This document shows, one piece after another, positions 49,003 through 58,438 of a DNA stretch of 64,000 nt. The notes under the pieces were generated by a model that was not told the origin of the DNA, made no database searches, and worked only from the letters and a program-made list of their open reading frames with translations. This stretch comes from Pseudooceanicola nitratireducens (GTDB lineage Bacteria > Pseudomonadota > Alphaproteobacteria > Rhodobacterales > Rhodobacteraceae), in contig NZ_FNZG01000003.1 in the NCBI RefSeq assembly GCF_900109195.1, forward strand, positions 434,001 through 498,000, given 5' to 3'. The position numbers and the translations under genes were made by a program. Numbering within the stretch: position 1 is the first letter of the stretch; the number at the start of each line of letters is the position of its first letter.

Positions 49003-51900
49003 ATGAAAGACTTCGTCATTCCGCCCAAGGACTGGGACATGGGCACGCCCCTGCCGAAATCCGACGCCACCGTGACACTCAAGGTCGACGGCTTCGACGT
49101 CACCGTGCCCGAAGGCACCTCCGTCATGCGCGCGGCGATGCAGGCGGGCATCAGGATCCCCAAGCTCTGCGCCACCGACTCTGTCGAGGCCTTCGGCTCC
49201 TGCCGTCTCTGCCTGGTGGAAATCGAAGGGCGGCGCGGCACCCCCGCCTCCTGCACCACCCCCGTGTCACAGGGCATGTCGGTCCGCACCCAGTCCGACC
49301 GCCTGCACAAACTCCGCAAGGGCGTGATGGAGCTTTATATCTCCGACCACCCGCTCGACTGCCTGACCTGTTCCGCCAATGGCGATTGCGAATTGCAGGA
49401 CATGGCCGGCATGGTCGGCCTGCGCGACGTGCGCTACACCGCCACCGATCAGCCCCTCGCCACCCATCACGAGGCCCGCACGCAAGGGCGGGACGAGAAC
49501 TTCCGCTACATCCCCAAGGATGACAGCAACCCCTATTTCACCTACGACCCGGCGAAATGCATCGTCTGCTCGCGCTGCGTCCGCGCCTGTGAAGAGGTCC
49601 AGGGCACCTTTGCCCTGACCATCGAAGGCCGGGGCTTTGACAGCCGCGTCTCCTTCGGCGGGGCCTCTGACTCTGTGCTCTCCTCCGACTGCGTGTCCTG
49701 CGGTGCCTGCGTCCAGGCCTGCCCGACCGCCACGCTTCAGGAAAAATCCGTGGCCGAAATGGGCACGCCCGACCGATCTGTCCTGACCACCTGCGCCTAT
49801 TGCGGCGTCGGCTGTTCCTTCAAGGCGGAACTCAACGGCGACAAACTGGTGCGCATGACGCCCTACAAGCACGGCAAGGCCAATCGCGGCCATTCCTGCG
49901 TCAAGGGCCGCTTTGCCTATGGCTATGCCGAACACCCCGACCGGATCCTGAACCCGATGATCCGGGACAAGGTCTCGGATCCCTGGCGCGAGGTCTCCTG
50001 GGACGAGGCGATGCAATTCACCGCCGCCCGCCTGACGAACATCCGCGAAACCCACGGCCGCAAGGCGCTTGGCGTCATCACCTCCTCGCGCTGCACGAAT
50101 GAAGAAACCTACCTGGTGCAGAAGCTCACCCGCGCGGTCTTCATGAACAACAACACCGACACCTGCGCCCGGGTCTGTCATTCGCCCACGGGCTACGGCT
50201 TGGGTCAGACCTTCGGCACCTCCGCCGGCACGCAGGATTTCGACAGCGTAGAGGATACGGACGTCGTCATCGTCATCGGGGCCAACCCGACCGACGGCCA
50301 CCCGGTCTTTGCCTCGCGCCTGCGCAAACGTCTGCGCCAGGGTGCAACCCTGATCGTCATCGACCCGCGCCGCATCGACCTGCTGGCCAGCCCGCACATG
50401 GGGGCGTCGCATCACCTGCCCCTCCGCCCGGGCACCAATGTCGCCGTCGTCTCGGCCATCGCCCATGTCATCATGACCGAGGGCCTGGCGGACGAAGACT
50501 TTATCCGCACCCGCTGCGACTGGGACGACTACGCCCAATATGCCGAGTTCATCCGTGATCCCCGCCACGCGCCGGAAACCACCGAACTGCTGACCGGCGT
50601 TCCGGCCCAGGCCCTGCGCGAAGCCGCGCGTGCCTTTGCCACGGGCGGCAATGGCGCGATCTACTACGGCCTTGGCGTCACCGAACATTCCCAGGGTTCG
50701 ACCACCGTGATGGGCATCGCCAACCTCGCCATGCTGACCGGCAATATCGGCCGCAAGGGCGTGGGCGTGAACCCGCTGCGCGGTCAGAACAACGTCCAGG
50801 GCTCCTGCGACATGGGCAGCTTCCCGCATGAATTGCCCGGCTATCGCCATGTGAAAAACCCAGAGGTCCGCGCGATTTTCGAATCCGCCTGGGGCGTGCA
50901 GATCGACCCCGAACCGGGCCTGCGCATCCCCAACATGCTCGACGCCGCGGTCGAGGGCACCTTCAAGGCGCTCTATGTCCAGGGCGAGGATATCTTGCAA
51001 TCCGACCCCGACACAAAACACGTGGCCGCCGGTCTTGCGGCCATGGACTGCGTCATCGTGCATGACCTCTTCCTGAACGAGACGGCGAATTACGCCCATG
51101 TCTTCCTGCCCGGCTCCTCCTTCCTGGAGAAAGAGGGCACCTTCACCAATGCCGAACGTCGCATCAACCGCGTCCGCGAGGTGATGAAGCCCCGCAACGG
51201 CTATGCCGACTGGGAAATCACCCAGATGCTGGCCAATGCCATGGGCGCGGGCTGGCACTACACCCACCCCGCCCAGATCATGGAAGAAATCGCCGCCACC
51301 ACCCCCAGCTTCGCCCGCGTCACCTATGACCTGCTCGAGGAAATGGGATCGGTGCAATGGCCCTGCAACGACGCCACGCCCGAGGGCACGCCGCTGATGC
51401 ACGTGGACGCCTTCGTGCGGGGCAAGGGCCGCTTCATCGTCACCGAATACGTGCCGACGGACGAAAAGACCGGCCCGCGCTTCCCGCTGCTACTGACCAC
51501 GGGGCGGATCCTGTCGCAGTACAACGTGGGCGCACAGACCCGGCGGACCGACAACAACGTCTGGCACGATCAGGACCTGCTGGAAATCCACCCCCATGAC
51601 GCGGAAAACCGCGGCATCCGCGAAGGTGACTGGATCCGCCTCGCCTCGCGCTCGGGCGAGACGACGCTGCGCGCCACGATCACCGACCGGGTCAGCCCCG
51701 GCGTTGTCTATACCACCTTCCACCACCCCGACACCCAGGCCAATGTGGTGACCACGGATTTCTCCGACTGGGCCACCAACTGCCCGGAATACAAGGTGAC
51801 GGCGGTGCAGATCTCGCCCTCGAACGGGCCGTCGGACTGGCAGGAAGACTACGCCGCCCAGGCCGAACAGGCCCGGCGCATCCTTCCGGCCGCGGAATGA
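49003..51900 (+). CDS. fdsA: NAD-dependent formate dehydrogenase alpha (catalytic) subunit
   Basis: This 965-residue molybdopterin enzyme oxidises formate to CO2. Its N-terminal iron-sulfur part has a [2Fe-2S] ferredoxin domain (FGSCRLCLVEIEG, SCTTPV), a His-Cys3 site (HPLDCLTCSANGDCELQD), and two [4Fe-4S] clusters (CIVCSRCVRACEE; CVSCGACVQACPT). The catalytic domain starts with CAYCGVGCSF and contains Cys392 in CARVCHSPTGYG, so Mo is bound by Cys, not selenocysteine. The C-terminal molybdopterin dinucleotide domain has TGRILSQYNVGAQTRR. Its stop overlaps fdhD. Confidence 0.96.
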   Translation: MKDFVIPPKDWDMGTPLPKSDATVTLKVDGFDVTVPEGTSVMRAAMQAGIRIPKLCATDSVEAFGSCRLCLVEIEGRRGTPASCTTPVSQGMSVRTQSDRLHKLRKGVMELYISDHPLDCLTCSANGDCELQDMAGMVGLRDVRYTATDQPLATHHEARTQGRDENFRYIPKDDSNPYFTYDPAKCIVCSRCVRACEEVQGTFALTIEGRGFDSRVSFGGASDSVLSSDCVSCGACVQACPTATLQEKSVAEMGTPDRSVLTTCAYCGVGCSFKAELNGDKLVRMTPYKHGKANRGHSCVKGRFAYGYAEHPDRILNPMIRDKVSDPWREVSWDEAMQFTAARLTNIRETHGRKALGVITSSRCTNEETYLVQKLTRAVFMNNNTDTCARVCHSPTGYGLGQTFGTSAGTQDFDSVEDTDVVIVIGANPTDGHPVFASRLRKRLRQGATLIVIDPRRIDLLASPHMGASHHLPLRPGTNVAVVSAIAHVIMTEGLADEDFIRTRCDWDDYAQYAEFIRDPRHAPETTELLTGVPAQALREAARAFATGGNGAIYYGLGVTEHSQGSTTVMGIANLAMLTGNIGRKGVGVNPLRGQNNVQGSCDMGSFPHELPGYRHVKNPEVRAIFESAWGVQIDPEPGLRIPNMLDAAVEGTFKALYVQGEDILQSDPDTKHVAAGLAAMDCVIVHDLFLNETANYAHVFLPGSSFLEKEGTFTNAERRINRVREVMKPRNGYADWEITQMLANAMGAGWHYTHPAQIMEEIAATTPSFARVTYDLLEEMGSVQWPCNDATPEGTPLMHVDAFVRGKGRFIVTEYVPTDEKTGPRFPLLLTTGRILSQYNVGAQTRRTDNNVWHDQDLLEIHPHDAENRGIREGDWIRLASRSGETTLRATITDRVSPGVVYTTFHHPDTQANVVTTDFSDWATNCPEYKVTAVQISPSNGPSDWQEDYAAQAEQARRILPAAE

Positions 51901-52712
51901 GCCAGCTGCCACAGGGGGCCGTGACGTGCGAGGCGCTGGAGCTCAGCGCCTCGGCCCCGCCACGCAAGGTGTCGCGCGCCTTGGCCGAAGAAGTGCCCGT
52001 GGCGCTGTCCTACAACGGCTCGACCCAGGCGGTGATGATGGCCAGCCCCTCGGACCTGACGGACTTCGCCTATGGCTTTTCCCTGACGGAAGGAATCATC
52101 ACCCACCCCGACCAGATCACCGACCTCTCCATCGAAACCCACGACGCGGGGACGGAGCTGCGCATGTGGCTGGCCGAGGATCAGGCCCGCGCCCTGACCA
52201 CCCGCCGCCGCGCCATGGCCGGGCCCGTGGGCTGCGGCCTCTGCGGCATCGATAGCCTGTCAGAGGCCACGCGCGCCCTGCCCCACATCACCGCAGACCC
52301 GCGCCTGCCCCTCGCATCCGTGCTTACCGCGACCCAGACCCTGCGCGCCGCCCAAACCCTGCACGACGCCACCCGGTCGGTCCATGCGGCGGGCTTCCTG
52401 ACCCGCGACGGCCTCCTCCTCGCGCGCGAAGACGTGGGCCGCCACAACGCCCTCGACAAGGTGATCGGCGCGCTGACCCGCCAAGGGATCTCCCCCGCGA
52501 CCGGTGCCTTCGTCCTGACCTCCCGCGTGTCGATCGAGCTGGTGCAGAAATGCGCCCTCGCCGGGTCGGGCATGCTGATCGCGGTCTCGGCCCCGACCAC
52601 GCGCGCCATCGCCACGGCCGATGCCGCGGGGGTGACCCTCGTCGCCCTTTCCAGGGCTGCCTCGGTCCTTGCCTTCACCCATACGTCCCGCCTGACAGGA
52701 AACACCCCATGA
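51897..52712 (+). CDS. fdhD: formate dehydrogenase sulfurtransferase
   Basis: This 271-residue protein (FdhD, also FdsC) hands sulfur to the molybdenum cofactor of formate dehydrogenase, which needs the sulfido ligand. The CxxC motif is visible in GPVGCGLCGIDSL. Other family marks are YGFSLTEGII, AAGFLTRDG, LAREDVGRHNALDKVIG and TSRVSIELVQK. It overlaps fdsA and fdsD by four bases each. Confidence 0.94.
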   Translation: MSQLPQGAVTCEALELSASAPPRKVSRALAEEVPVALSYNGSTQAVMMASPSDLTDFAYGFSLTEGIITHPDQITDLSIETHDAGTELRMWLAEDQARALTTRRRAMAGPVGCGLCGIDSLSEATRALPHITADPRLPLASVLTATQTLRAAQTLHDATRSVHAAGFLTRDGLLLAREDVGRHNALDKVIGALTRQGISPATGAFVLTSRVSIELVQKCALAGSGMLIAVSAPTTRAIATADAAGVTLVALSRAASVLAFTHTSRLTGNTP

Positions 52713-52933
52713 GCCCCAAGAAGATGATCACCATGGCGAACCAGATCGCCACCTTCTTTGCCTCCCAGCCCGGCGACGATCAGGCGGAACGTGTCGCCGC
52801 CCATATCAATGATTTCTGGGAACCCCGCATGCGCCGGCAATTGCTTGCGCACCTGGCCACCGGCGGCGCGGAACTCGCCCCCCTCGTGATCGCCGCCCAG
52901 CCTCATATCGCCGCGCCGGCGGAAAGCGCGTAA
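52709..52933 (+). CDS. fdsD: formate dehydrogenase delta subunit
   Basis: This 74-residue protein (MSPKKMITMANQIATFFASQP) is the small FdsD subunit: KMITMANQIATFF and VAAHINDFWEPRMRRQLLAHL are the typical segments. It helps assemble or stabilise the complex. It is the last gene of the operon. Confidence 0.93.
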   Translation: MSPKKMITMANQIATFFASQPGDDQAERVAAHINDFWEPRMRRQLLAHLATGGAELAPLVIAAQPHIAAPAESA

Positions 52934-52938
52934 CGCCT

Positions 52939-52980
52939 CCGGCGGGAGTATTTTCGGCAAGATGATCCAGGGGGGGCCGC
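52939..52980 (-). repeat. intergenic repeat (CTCTTGCC type), inverted partial copy
   Basis: It contains GTATTTTCGGCAAGA, the reverse complement of the TCTTGCCGAAAATAC core. It lies just after fdsD and faces the direct copy at 53052. Confidence 0.6.
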
Positions 52981-53051
52981 GCCCCCGTCGCACCGGATCA
53001 ATCCAGACAAACGCAGGGCCACCCGGTCCCCAAGGCAACCACCCGATCCCT

Positions 53052-53103
53052 CCATCCTCTTGCCAAAAATATCCCGGGGGAGCGCGAGGGGGCAGCGCCC
53101 CCT
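53052..53103 (+). repeat. intergenic repeat (CTCTTGCC type), copy 2
   Basis: CCATCCTCTTGCCAAAAATA, TCCCGGG and the AGGGGGCAGCGCCCCCT hairpin. It matches 48693-48752, but lacks a 9-base segment found there. The rest of 52934-53222 has no gene. Confidence 0.75.
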
Positions 53104-53222
53104 CGTTAACCTCTACGTTGCACGCCTCTGGCGTGACGGAACAGCGCCCCCTCGCCCGCGTGACGCGGATTAAGGGGGCGTAGGCCGCGGACGTTGCCCG
53201 GCCGCACCATCCCCCGCAATGC

Positions 53223-54284
53223 CTAGACGATCCGAACCAGGTGATTGTCCCAGGCCCGGGGCGCAACGCGGAGCGGTTCCATCCGGTCGGACGCCAGTGA
53301 CAGCACACCGCCCAGCCCGTCCGTCGCCAGCAGGGCTGCGCCGCGTGAAGCCAGACCACAGACATCCGCGCGGCGCAGGGCGGCACGGAAGGCCCCGTCC
53401 AGCCCGAACAGGTGTACCCGCCCACCCCGGGGAGAGGTGATGCCGACGAGATCCCCCGTCATGGCGATGCTGCCGGCGTAGCCCTGCATCGCCATCTGCT
53501 CGGCCAGGTCAGCGGAACACAAAACCGGCGCAGAGCCGCGCCGGTGCAGCCCCAGCAGCGGCGCGGGATCGGGAAGGTCGCCTTGCCACTGCATGGCAAA
53601 GCCGACCGTGGTGCCGTCGCTCGCCAGGTGGCGGATCGAGGCGAGGTGCAGGTCGGGATCCAGCTCGACCACCTCTTCCACGCCCGAAACCCGCGCATAG
53701 GCCAGGTTCGGGCGCATCTCGGGGATATTCAGCTTGTCCCGCCCGCGCGAGGGATGGGTGCGGATGCCGCCGTTCGCCACTGCCAGCACATCGCCGGGCA
53801 GTGCGAGGATCTCATGCGGGCCGATCCCGCCCGAGGCAATCTCTCCGATCCGGGCATAGCCCTCGCGGCGTGACCAGAAGCCGATCCGACCTTCGCCGCT
53901 GTCGATGTCATTTTCGGTGGTGCACAGGATGTCGCCCCCGGCGACAAAGGCCCCATGGCCATAGAAATGCCTCCCCGAGGGGCTTTCCAGCCGATGCGCG
54001 ACATGGCCGGTGACGCAGTCGATCACCAGCGCGAAGGTGCCGGGGCGGCGGGCAAAGGCGACGGCCTCGGGGGCCGTGGGATGGGCGGTGGCCGCATGGC
54101 CGCGCCCGGGCAGAGGGATGCGGAAGACATCCGCGCCCGTTTCCGACAGGCCGAACAGCGCATAGCCCCCGTCACCCTCGCGCGCGGCGGAGAGATAGGC
54201 GGGATTGCCCGCATCCGCCCAGCTAAGCCGTGGCATGGTGCTTGCCGCCAGAAGGGAGGCCAGAAAGCCGCGCCGTGTCGTCAT
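53223..54284 (-). CDS. DUF1513 periplasmic protein of the iron locus
   Basis: This 353-residue protein begins MTTRRGFLASLLAASTMPRLSWA, a twin-arginine-like signal peptide. The mature part is a beta-propeller-like DUF1513 domain with repeated blocks (FYGHGAFVAGGDILCTTENDID; GPHEILALPGDVLAVANGGI). The function is unknown, but the family travels with imelysins and di-heme oxidoreductases in iron-regulated operons. It is the last gene of a minus-strand unit and lies 215 bases beyond the imelysin stop. Confidence 0.85.
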   Translation of the reverse strand: MTTRRGFLASLLAASTMPRLSWADAGNPAYLSAAREGDGGYALFGLSETGADVFRIPLPGRGHAATAHPTAPEAVAFARRPGTFALVIDCVTGHVAHRLESPSGRHFYGHGAFVAGGDILCTTENDIDSGEGRIGFWSRREGYARIGEIASGGIGPHEILALPGDVLAVANGGIRTHPSRGRDKLNIPEMRPNLAYARVSGVEEVVELDPDLHLASIRHLASDGTTVGFAMQWQGDLPDPAPLLGLHRRGSAPVLCSADLAEQMAMQGYAGSIAMTGDLVGITSPRGGRVHLFGLDGAFRAALRRADVCGLASRGAALLATDGLGGVLSLASDRMEPLRVAPRAWDNHLVRIV

Positions 54285-54499
54285 GTCTTTGCCTTTCCTG
54301 ACCAAGGAGTGGGGTGCCCCGCCTGGCCTTGTCCGTTGGTGTTCGTCATGCCGTTTTGGACTGCCACGTCGGGCTTGCAGTCCGACACCGGGTAGCGGCC
54401 CAGGTCACCGCCCTGAACGGCCGCATCCCGCCGAACCGCGATCCGGGAGGGGTTGGACCGGGGCCAGCCGTGTCCTGCCTGTCCTCCGGCAATCCGCCC

Positions 54500-55495
54500 T
54501 CAGTCCCCGTCGGCCGAATTGAACCCGGTACCCACGCCCAGCTGCGCGCCGATCTCGGCGCTGACGGCAGTGCGGATGGCCTGGACCCGCTGTTGCAGGA
54601 TCTCGACCCGCAGCCGGCCAGACGGATCCGAAACGCCGTCGAAGATCGGATCATCCAGCGCCCGCGCCTCGTCCAGCGCATCGGCAAAGGCCTGATCGGT
54701 GACGGGCGTCGGCGCGGTCGACAGGGCCTGCGCCAGATCCGACAAAGCCGAAATCGACAGGGTCACATTGCGCAGCGACCGATCCGAGCGGCGCGCCTCG
54801 GCCCGTTCGGGGCGGGGGCGGTCGAAGGTGCCAAGCGGACGGCCAAGCCGTTGATCGGCCACGAACTCCAGCCCCGCCAGCAGCGCGGTGTAAAGGCGCT
54901 GCGCGGCCTCGGCGTCATTCAGGTAGCGTGTATTGCCCTCCTCCCCGGCGCTCAGAAGCGCCGCGGCCTCGTCCGACCAGTCGGCGGCAATCGCCCCGGC
55001 CATCTGGTCCAGATCCCCGGCGATGGCGGCGACCAGCCGGCAGCTGTAATCCTCGCGACCATAGCCCGCATACTCCGGGTCGAACAGCAGCCGTTCCAGC
55101 GCAAACAGCCCCCGCCCGGCGATCGAGACCTGCGCAAATTCGCCGGCATCCGCCACCGCCGCATCCTGATCCGCCACCAGCCGCGCCACGGTCGAGGCGA
55201 CCATGCCCCGCTTGTCGGGCCAGAAGGCAATCGTCAGTGCGCGGCCGTCGGTCTCCAAGGGGCCGAACCCCAGATGCGCCAGCCCCAGCCAGGCGTCGAA
55301 CGCATTGTGATAGGATGGGATCACCGCAGCGGCGGTGCAATCGGCTGCGGCATTCACCGCCAGGGCACGGGCCTGCACGGCAAAGCTTTGCACGGCCGGC
55401 AGCGCGTGGTCCTGCACCGCCTCGGGCACGCCGGCGGACAGCGGCGCGGCACAGCCAAGGGACAGGATCAGCGAGGCAAGGGTCAGATGTTTCAT
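54500..55495 (-). CDS. imelysin-family periplasmic protein
   Basis: This 331-residue protein has a signal peptide ending APLSAG and a helical imelysin-like (peptidase M75) domain. The GxHxxE core of EfeO/IrpA is not obvious here; the region around FALERLLFDPEY replaces it, so this is a divergent member. Such proteins bind iron at the cell surface or in the periplasm. Its ATG overlaps the stop of the di-heme oxidoreductase. Confidence 0.82.
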   Translation of the reverse strand: MKHLTLASLILSLGCAAPLSAGVPEAVQDHALPAVQSFAVQARALAVNAAADCTAAAVIPSYHNAFDAWLGLAHLGFGPLETDGRALTIAFWPDKRGMVASTVARLVADQDAAVADAGEFAQVSIAGRGLFALERLLFDPEYAGYGREDYSCRLVAAIAGDLDQMAGAIAADWSDEAAALLSAGEEGNTRYLNDAEAAQRLYTALLAGLEFVADQRLGRPLGTFDRPRPERAEARRSDRSLRNVTLSISALSDLAQALSTAPTPVTDQAFADALDEARALDDPIFDGVSDPSGRLRVEILQQRVQAIRTAVSAEIGAQLGVGTGFNSADGD

Positions 55496-57039
55496 AGGCT
55501 TTCCAGATAGCGGATCAGATCGGCACGGTCCTGCGGCGTCAGGCCGATGACGTGGTCGCGGGCGGATTGCGCCTCTCCTCCGTGCCAGAGCACGGCTTCC
55601 AGAAGCGACCGGGCGCGGCCGTCATGCAGGTAATAGGAATGCCCATTCACCTGCGGCGTCAAGCCGATCCCCCAGAGCGGAGGGGTTTTCCATTCCCGCC
55701 CCGAGGCCAGCCCTTCGGGCCGGTTGTCCGCCAGCCCCTCGCCCATGTCATGCAGCAGCAGGTCGGTGAAGGGCCAGATCAGCTGAAAGCTTTGCTCGGG
55801 CTGGTCGGGCAGACGGTTGGTGACGAATTTCGGCACATGGCAGGCGGTGCAGCGGGCCTGATGGAAGATGCGCTTGCCGTTCAGGACCTCGGGTGCGTCC
55901 GTGTCCCGGCGGGCGGGCACACCAAGGTTGCGCGAATAGAAGGTGACAAGGTCCAGCCCCTCGGCGTCGATCTCGGTCCCGCGGGCGTCATCGCCGCCAT
56001 GGGGCGCGGTGCGGCAGGCGGGCTGGCCGTCGGTGCAATCGCCCCAATGGGCGGGAAACAGCGGGGTCGAGATGCCCACATCCCCCGCAAAGGCCGCCGC
56101 CGATTGTTCCCGCACCGTCGGCGCGCCGGCCTTGTAGCCGAAGCGGCCCAGCATCGGCCGGTCCTGTTCAAACGACCAGACCACCTGCGCCCGCCCCGAG
56201 ATCCCGTCGCCATCCGCATCCAGCGGATCGGCCAGGGCCAGGATGTCGGTGGCTGGTATGGCTTCCAACAGCCCCAGCCCCAGCATCTGCGGTGCGACGC
56301 GCGGCGACAGCATGGCCCCCGGGGCCAGCGGACCATAGCCCAGATCCTGGGCCGTCCATGTGGGCTTGCGCAGGCTGGCGTGTTCGCCATTCATCTGCAC
56401 CGGGATTTCTTCCCAGGTGACGTCCAGACGGTATTCGGCCGGATGGCCCGCGACGCCGAAATCCTGCATCTGGCCGCCATAGACCGGATCGGGGCGCGTG
56501 CGGATCAGCGCCTCGCCCTGCGAGGTCAGGAAGGCCTCGATCCGTGTCATCTCGTCCTTGGCACCGGCGGGAACCGAGATCCGCAGGAACATCGACACCG
56601 CGTCATCCCCGGGTCCTTCAGGCGGATGGCCGCGCCCGTCCTTCAGGTGACAGCGCTGGCAGGACCGCGCGTTGTACAAAGGCCCCAGCCCGTCGGACGC
56701 CAGCGTCGAGGACGGCGAAGACACCCAGAGCTTCTTGAACAGCCCGTTGCCCAGCTTGAAGTCCAGTTCCCTTTCGAACGAGATATTGCCCGAGGGCTGG
56801 GAAAAGGCATCCGCATCGGTGCGGGCGCGGACGGTGGCGGCCCCGGCGGGGTTGGCCTCGAATTTTTCGGCGGCGGAGAAGTCCTGTGTCGGCGCAGTGA
56901 CCCGGGCGATGCGCGCGGCCTCATCCGCGGTGCGGGGCGTGACTTTCAGGAAGGGCGCGGTCAGATCCTGCGCCCCGGCGGCTGTCAGGGGGGCCGCGAT
57001 CAGGGCGGCCAGAAGGATCGGCTGGGCGAATTGGCGCAT
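55492..57039 (-). CDS. di-heme oxidoreductase (DUF1111/COG3488)
   Basis: This 515-residue periplasmic protein starts MRQFAQPILLAALIAAPLTAAGA (signal peptide) and carries two heme sites, CQRCH near 130 and CTACH near 405. DGRGHPPEGPGDD and PPLWGIGLTPQVNGHSYYLHDGRARSLLEAVLWHGGEA match the COG3488 'thiol oxidoreductase' family, related to cytochrome c peroxidases. It may act with the imelysins in periplasmic iron redox chemistry (inference). A longer frame begins 16 codons upstream but would spoil the signal peptide. Confidence 0.88.
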   Translation of the reverse strand: MRQFAQPILLAALIAAPLTAAGAQDLTAPFLKVTPRTADEAARIARVTAPTQDFSAAEKFEANPAGAATVRARTDADAFSQPSGNISFERELDFKLGNGLFKKLWVSSPSSTLASDGLGPLYNARSCQRCHLKDGRGHPPEGPGDDAVSMFLRISVPAGAKDEMTRIEAFLTSQGEALIRTRPDPVYGGQMQDFGVAGHPAEYRLDVTWEEIPVQMNGEHASLRKPTWTAQDLGYGPLAPGAMLSPRVAPQMLGLGLLEAIPATDILALADPLDADGDGISGRAQVVWSFEQDRPMLGRFGYKAGAPTVREQSAAAFAGDVGISTPLFPAHWGDCTDGQPACRTAPHGGDDARGTEIDAEGLDLVTFYSRNLGVPARRDTDAPEVLNGKRIFHQARCTACHVPKFVTNRLPDQPEQSFQLIWPFTDLLLHDMGEGLADNRPEGLASGREWKTPPLWGIGLTPQVNGHSYYLHDGRARSLLEAVLWHGGEAQSARDHVIGLTPQDRADLIRYLESL

Positions 57040-57167
57040 GGCAGTTACCTCTGCCCGCCGGGTGCCACGTATTCCCGAGCGTTTCAATCGGAAAACCCCG
57101 CGAGCACCTGTGACACGTTGCCCGGCCCCTCCCCCCGGGCTAGGCTTCGCCAGCCCGGGAGGCCCCC

Positions 57168-57752
57168 ATGGACGACGCGGAAAAGATTGAACTGCACTAC
57201 GCCACGCTGACCCAGTGGCGCGCAGAACATCTGGCCCTGCGCGAACTGCTGCGCAGCCTGCCCCTGAGCGAGGAATTGAAGTGGCATCAGCCGGTCTATA
57301 CCCACGCGGGCGGCAATATCTGCATGCCGGCGGGGTTCAAGGATCGCTGCGTTCTGTCCTTCTTCAAGGGCGCACTGCTAGAGGATCCGGCCGACATCCT
57401 GCGCCCGCCCGGCCCCAACAGTCGCGGTGCCCGGGTGGTAGAGTTCCACAGCCTGAACGAGGTCGAGGCGCTGGCCGATACCCTGCGCGCCTACGTGCAG
57501 GCTGCGATCGCGGTCGAGGCCTCGGGCCGGAAGGTCGAATTCGCCAAGGATGACCTGCCCCAGCCCCAGGAACTGACCGACGCCCTGGATCGCGACGCAG
57601 ACCTGGCACAGGCCTTTGCCGCCCTCACCCCAGGGCGACGCCGCGCCTGGACGCTGCACATCGGTCAGGCCAGGCAATCCGCGACCCGCAGCGCCCGGAT
57701 CGAAAAGGCCCGCCCGATGATCCTGCAGGGCAAGGGGCTGAACGGCCGCTAG
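57168..57752 (+). CDS. YdeI/OmpD-associated-type protein (DUF1801)
   Basis: This 194-residue protein joins a DUF1801-like domain (ELKWHQPVYTHAGGNICMPAGFKDRCVLSFFKGALLEDP) to a C-terminal helical YdeI part (LTPGRRRAWTLHIGQARQSATRSARIEKARPMILQGKGLN). YdeI homologues are linked to envelope stress, without a defined activity. It is the only plus-strand gene inside the minus-strand iron locus and splits the bacterioferritin part from the di-heme oxidoreductase part. Confidence 0.85.
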   Translation: MDDAEKIELHYATLTQWRAEHLALRELLRSLPLSEELKWHQPVYTHAGGNICMPAGFKDRCVLSFFKGALLEDPADILRPPGPNSRGARVVEFHSLNEVEALADTLRAYVQAAIAVEASGRKVEFAKDDLPQPQELTDALDRDADLAQAFAALTPGRRRAWTLHIGQARQSATRSARIEKARPMILQGKGLNGR

Positions 57753-57763
57753 GCGCAAAGGAA

Positions 57764-57791
57764 AAAGGCCGCGCTGGCGGGCGCGGCCTTT
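57764..57791. terminator. bidirectional terminator between ydeI-like gene and bfr
   Basis: Perfect 10-bp arms AAAGGCCGCG and CGCGGCCTTT. Five A precede it on the plus strand, giving a T-run when read from bfr. It sits between convergent genes. Confidence 0.88.
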
Positions 57792-57825
57792 GACGGATGA
57801 TCTGGCGGACCCGAAGGCCCAAAGC

Positions 57826-58311
57826 TTACTCGGCCTCGTTGGCCGGTTTCGCCTGCAGCTGGCCGTATTTCTCGGCCCCCAGACGGTCGTGCAGTTCGAT
57901 CTGGGTTTCGAGGAAGTCGATATGGCCTTCCTCGTCCGCGATCAGTTCCTCGAACAGGTTCTTCGAAACGAAGTCGCCGACCTTGTCGCAATGGTTGCGC
58001 GCCTCGATATAGAGGTTGCGGGCGTCGTGTTCGCCGGCCAGGTCGGCCTCCATCGTTTCTTTCAGGGTCTCACCGATCCGCAGCGCGTCCAGCTTTTGCA
58101 GGTTCGGGTGGCCGCCCAGAAAGATGATCCGGCTGATCAGCTTGTCGGCGTGGTGCATTTCCTCGATGCTTTCGGCGCGGGACTTGTCGGCGATGTGGCC
58201 ATAGCCCCAGTCTTCCTGCAGACGGTAGTGCAGCCAGTACTGGCTGACGGCCGTCAATTCGCTGCGCAAGGCATCATTGAGATACGAGATTACCTTTTCG
58301 TCGCCCTTCAT
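57826..58311 (-). CDS. bfr: bacterioferritin
   Basis: This 161-residue subunit of the heme-containing 24-mer stores iron. The ferroxidase residues match E. coli numbering exactly: Glu18, Glu51, His54 (EEMHHAD), Glu94-type (GEHDARN) and Glu127/His130 (DEEGHID); Met52, the heme ligand, is present. It starts at the ATG at 58311. Upstream lies an Irr-type box at 58401-58417, in the gap to bfd. Confidence 0.96.
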   Translation of the reverse strand: MKGDEKVISYLNDALRSELTAVSQYWLHYRLQEDWGYGHIADKSRAESIEEMHHADKLISRIIFLGGHPNLQKLDALRIGETLKETMEADLAGEHDARNLYIEARNHCDKVGDFVSKNLFEELIADEEGHIDFLETQIELHDRLGAEKYGQLQAKPANEAE

Positions 58312-58400
58312 GGCATGGTCCTTTCTGGCAGGCCGCGTGTCTGACCCGTTGATTTTCACCTGATCAACATAGGTCTGGCAAGCCCCGCCAGCAAGCTCTT

Positions 58401-58417
58401 TTTAGAATCATTCAAAA
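58401..58417. promoter_or_regulatory. Irr-box (ICE)-like palindrome upstream of bfr
   Basis: TTTAGAA-TCA-TTCAAAA matches the iron control element consensus TTTAGAA-N3-TTCTAAA in all but one fixed position. It lies 90 bases before the bfr ATG. Irr binds such sites in rhizobia and Rhodobacterales to control iron storage genes (established knowledge). Binding here is inferred. Confidence 0.6.
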
Positions 58418-58438
58418 AATAATAACCAACAAAAACGG

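Noticed and set aside
50155-50190. Possible selenocysteine site in FdsA
   Set aside because: The codon is TGT (Cys392), not TGA, so no Sec is inserted.
49267-51402. 711-codon minus-strand frame opposite fdsA
   Set aside because: This is a shadow of fdsA; long antisense frames are expected at this GC content, and no ribosome site or family pattern is present.
52939-53103. Transposon remnant after fdsD
   Set aside because: Only short intergenic repeats are present; there is no transposase fragment or target duplication.
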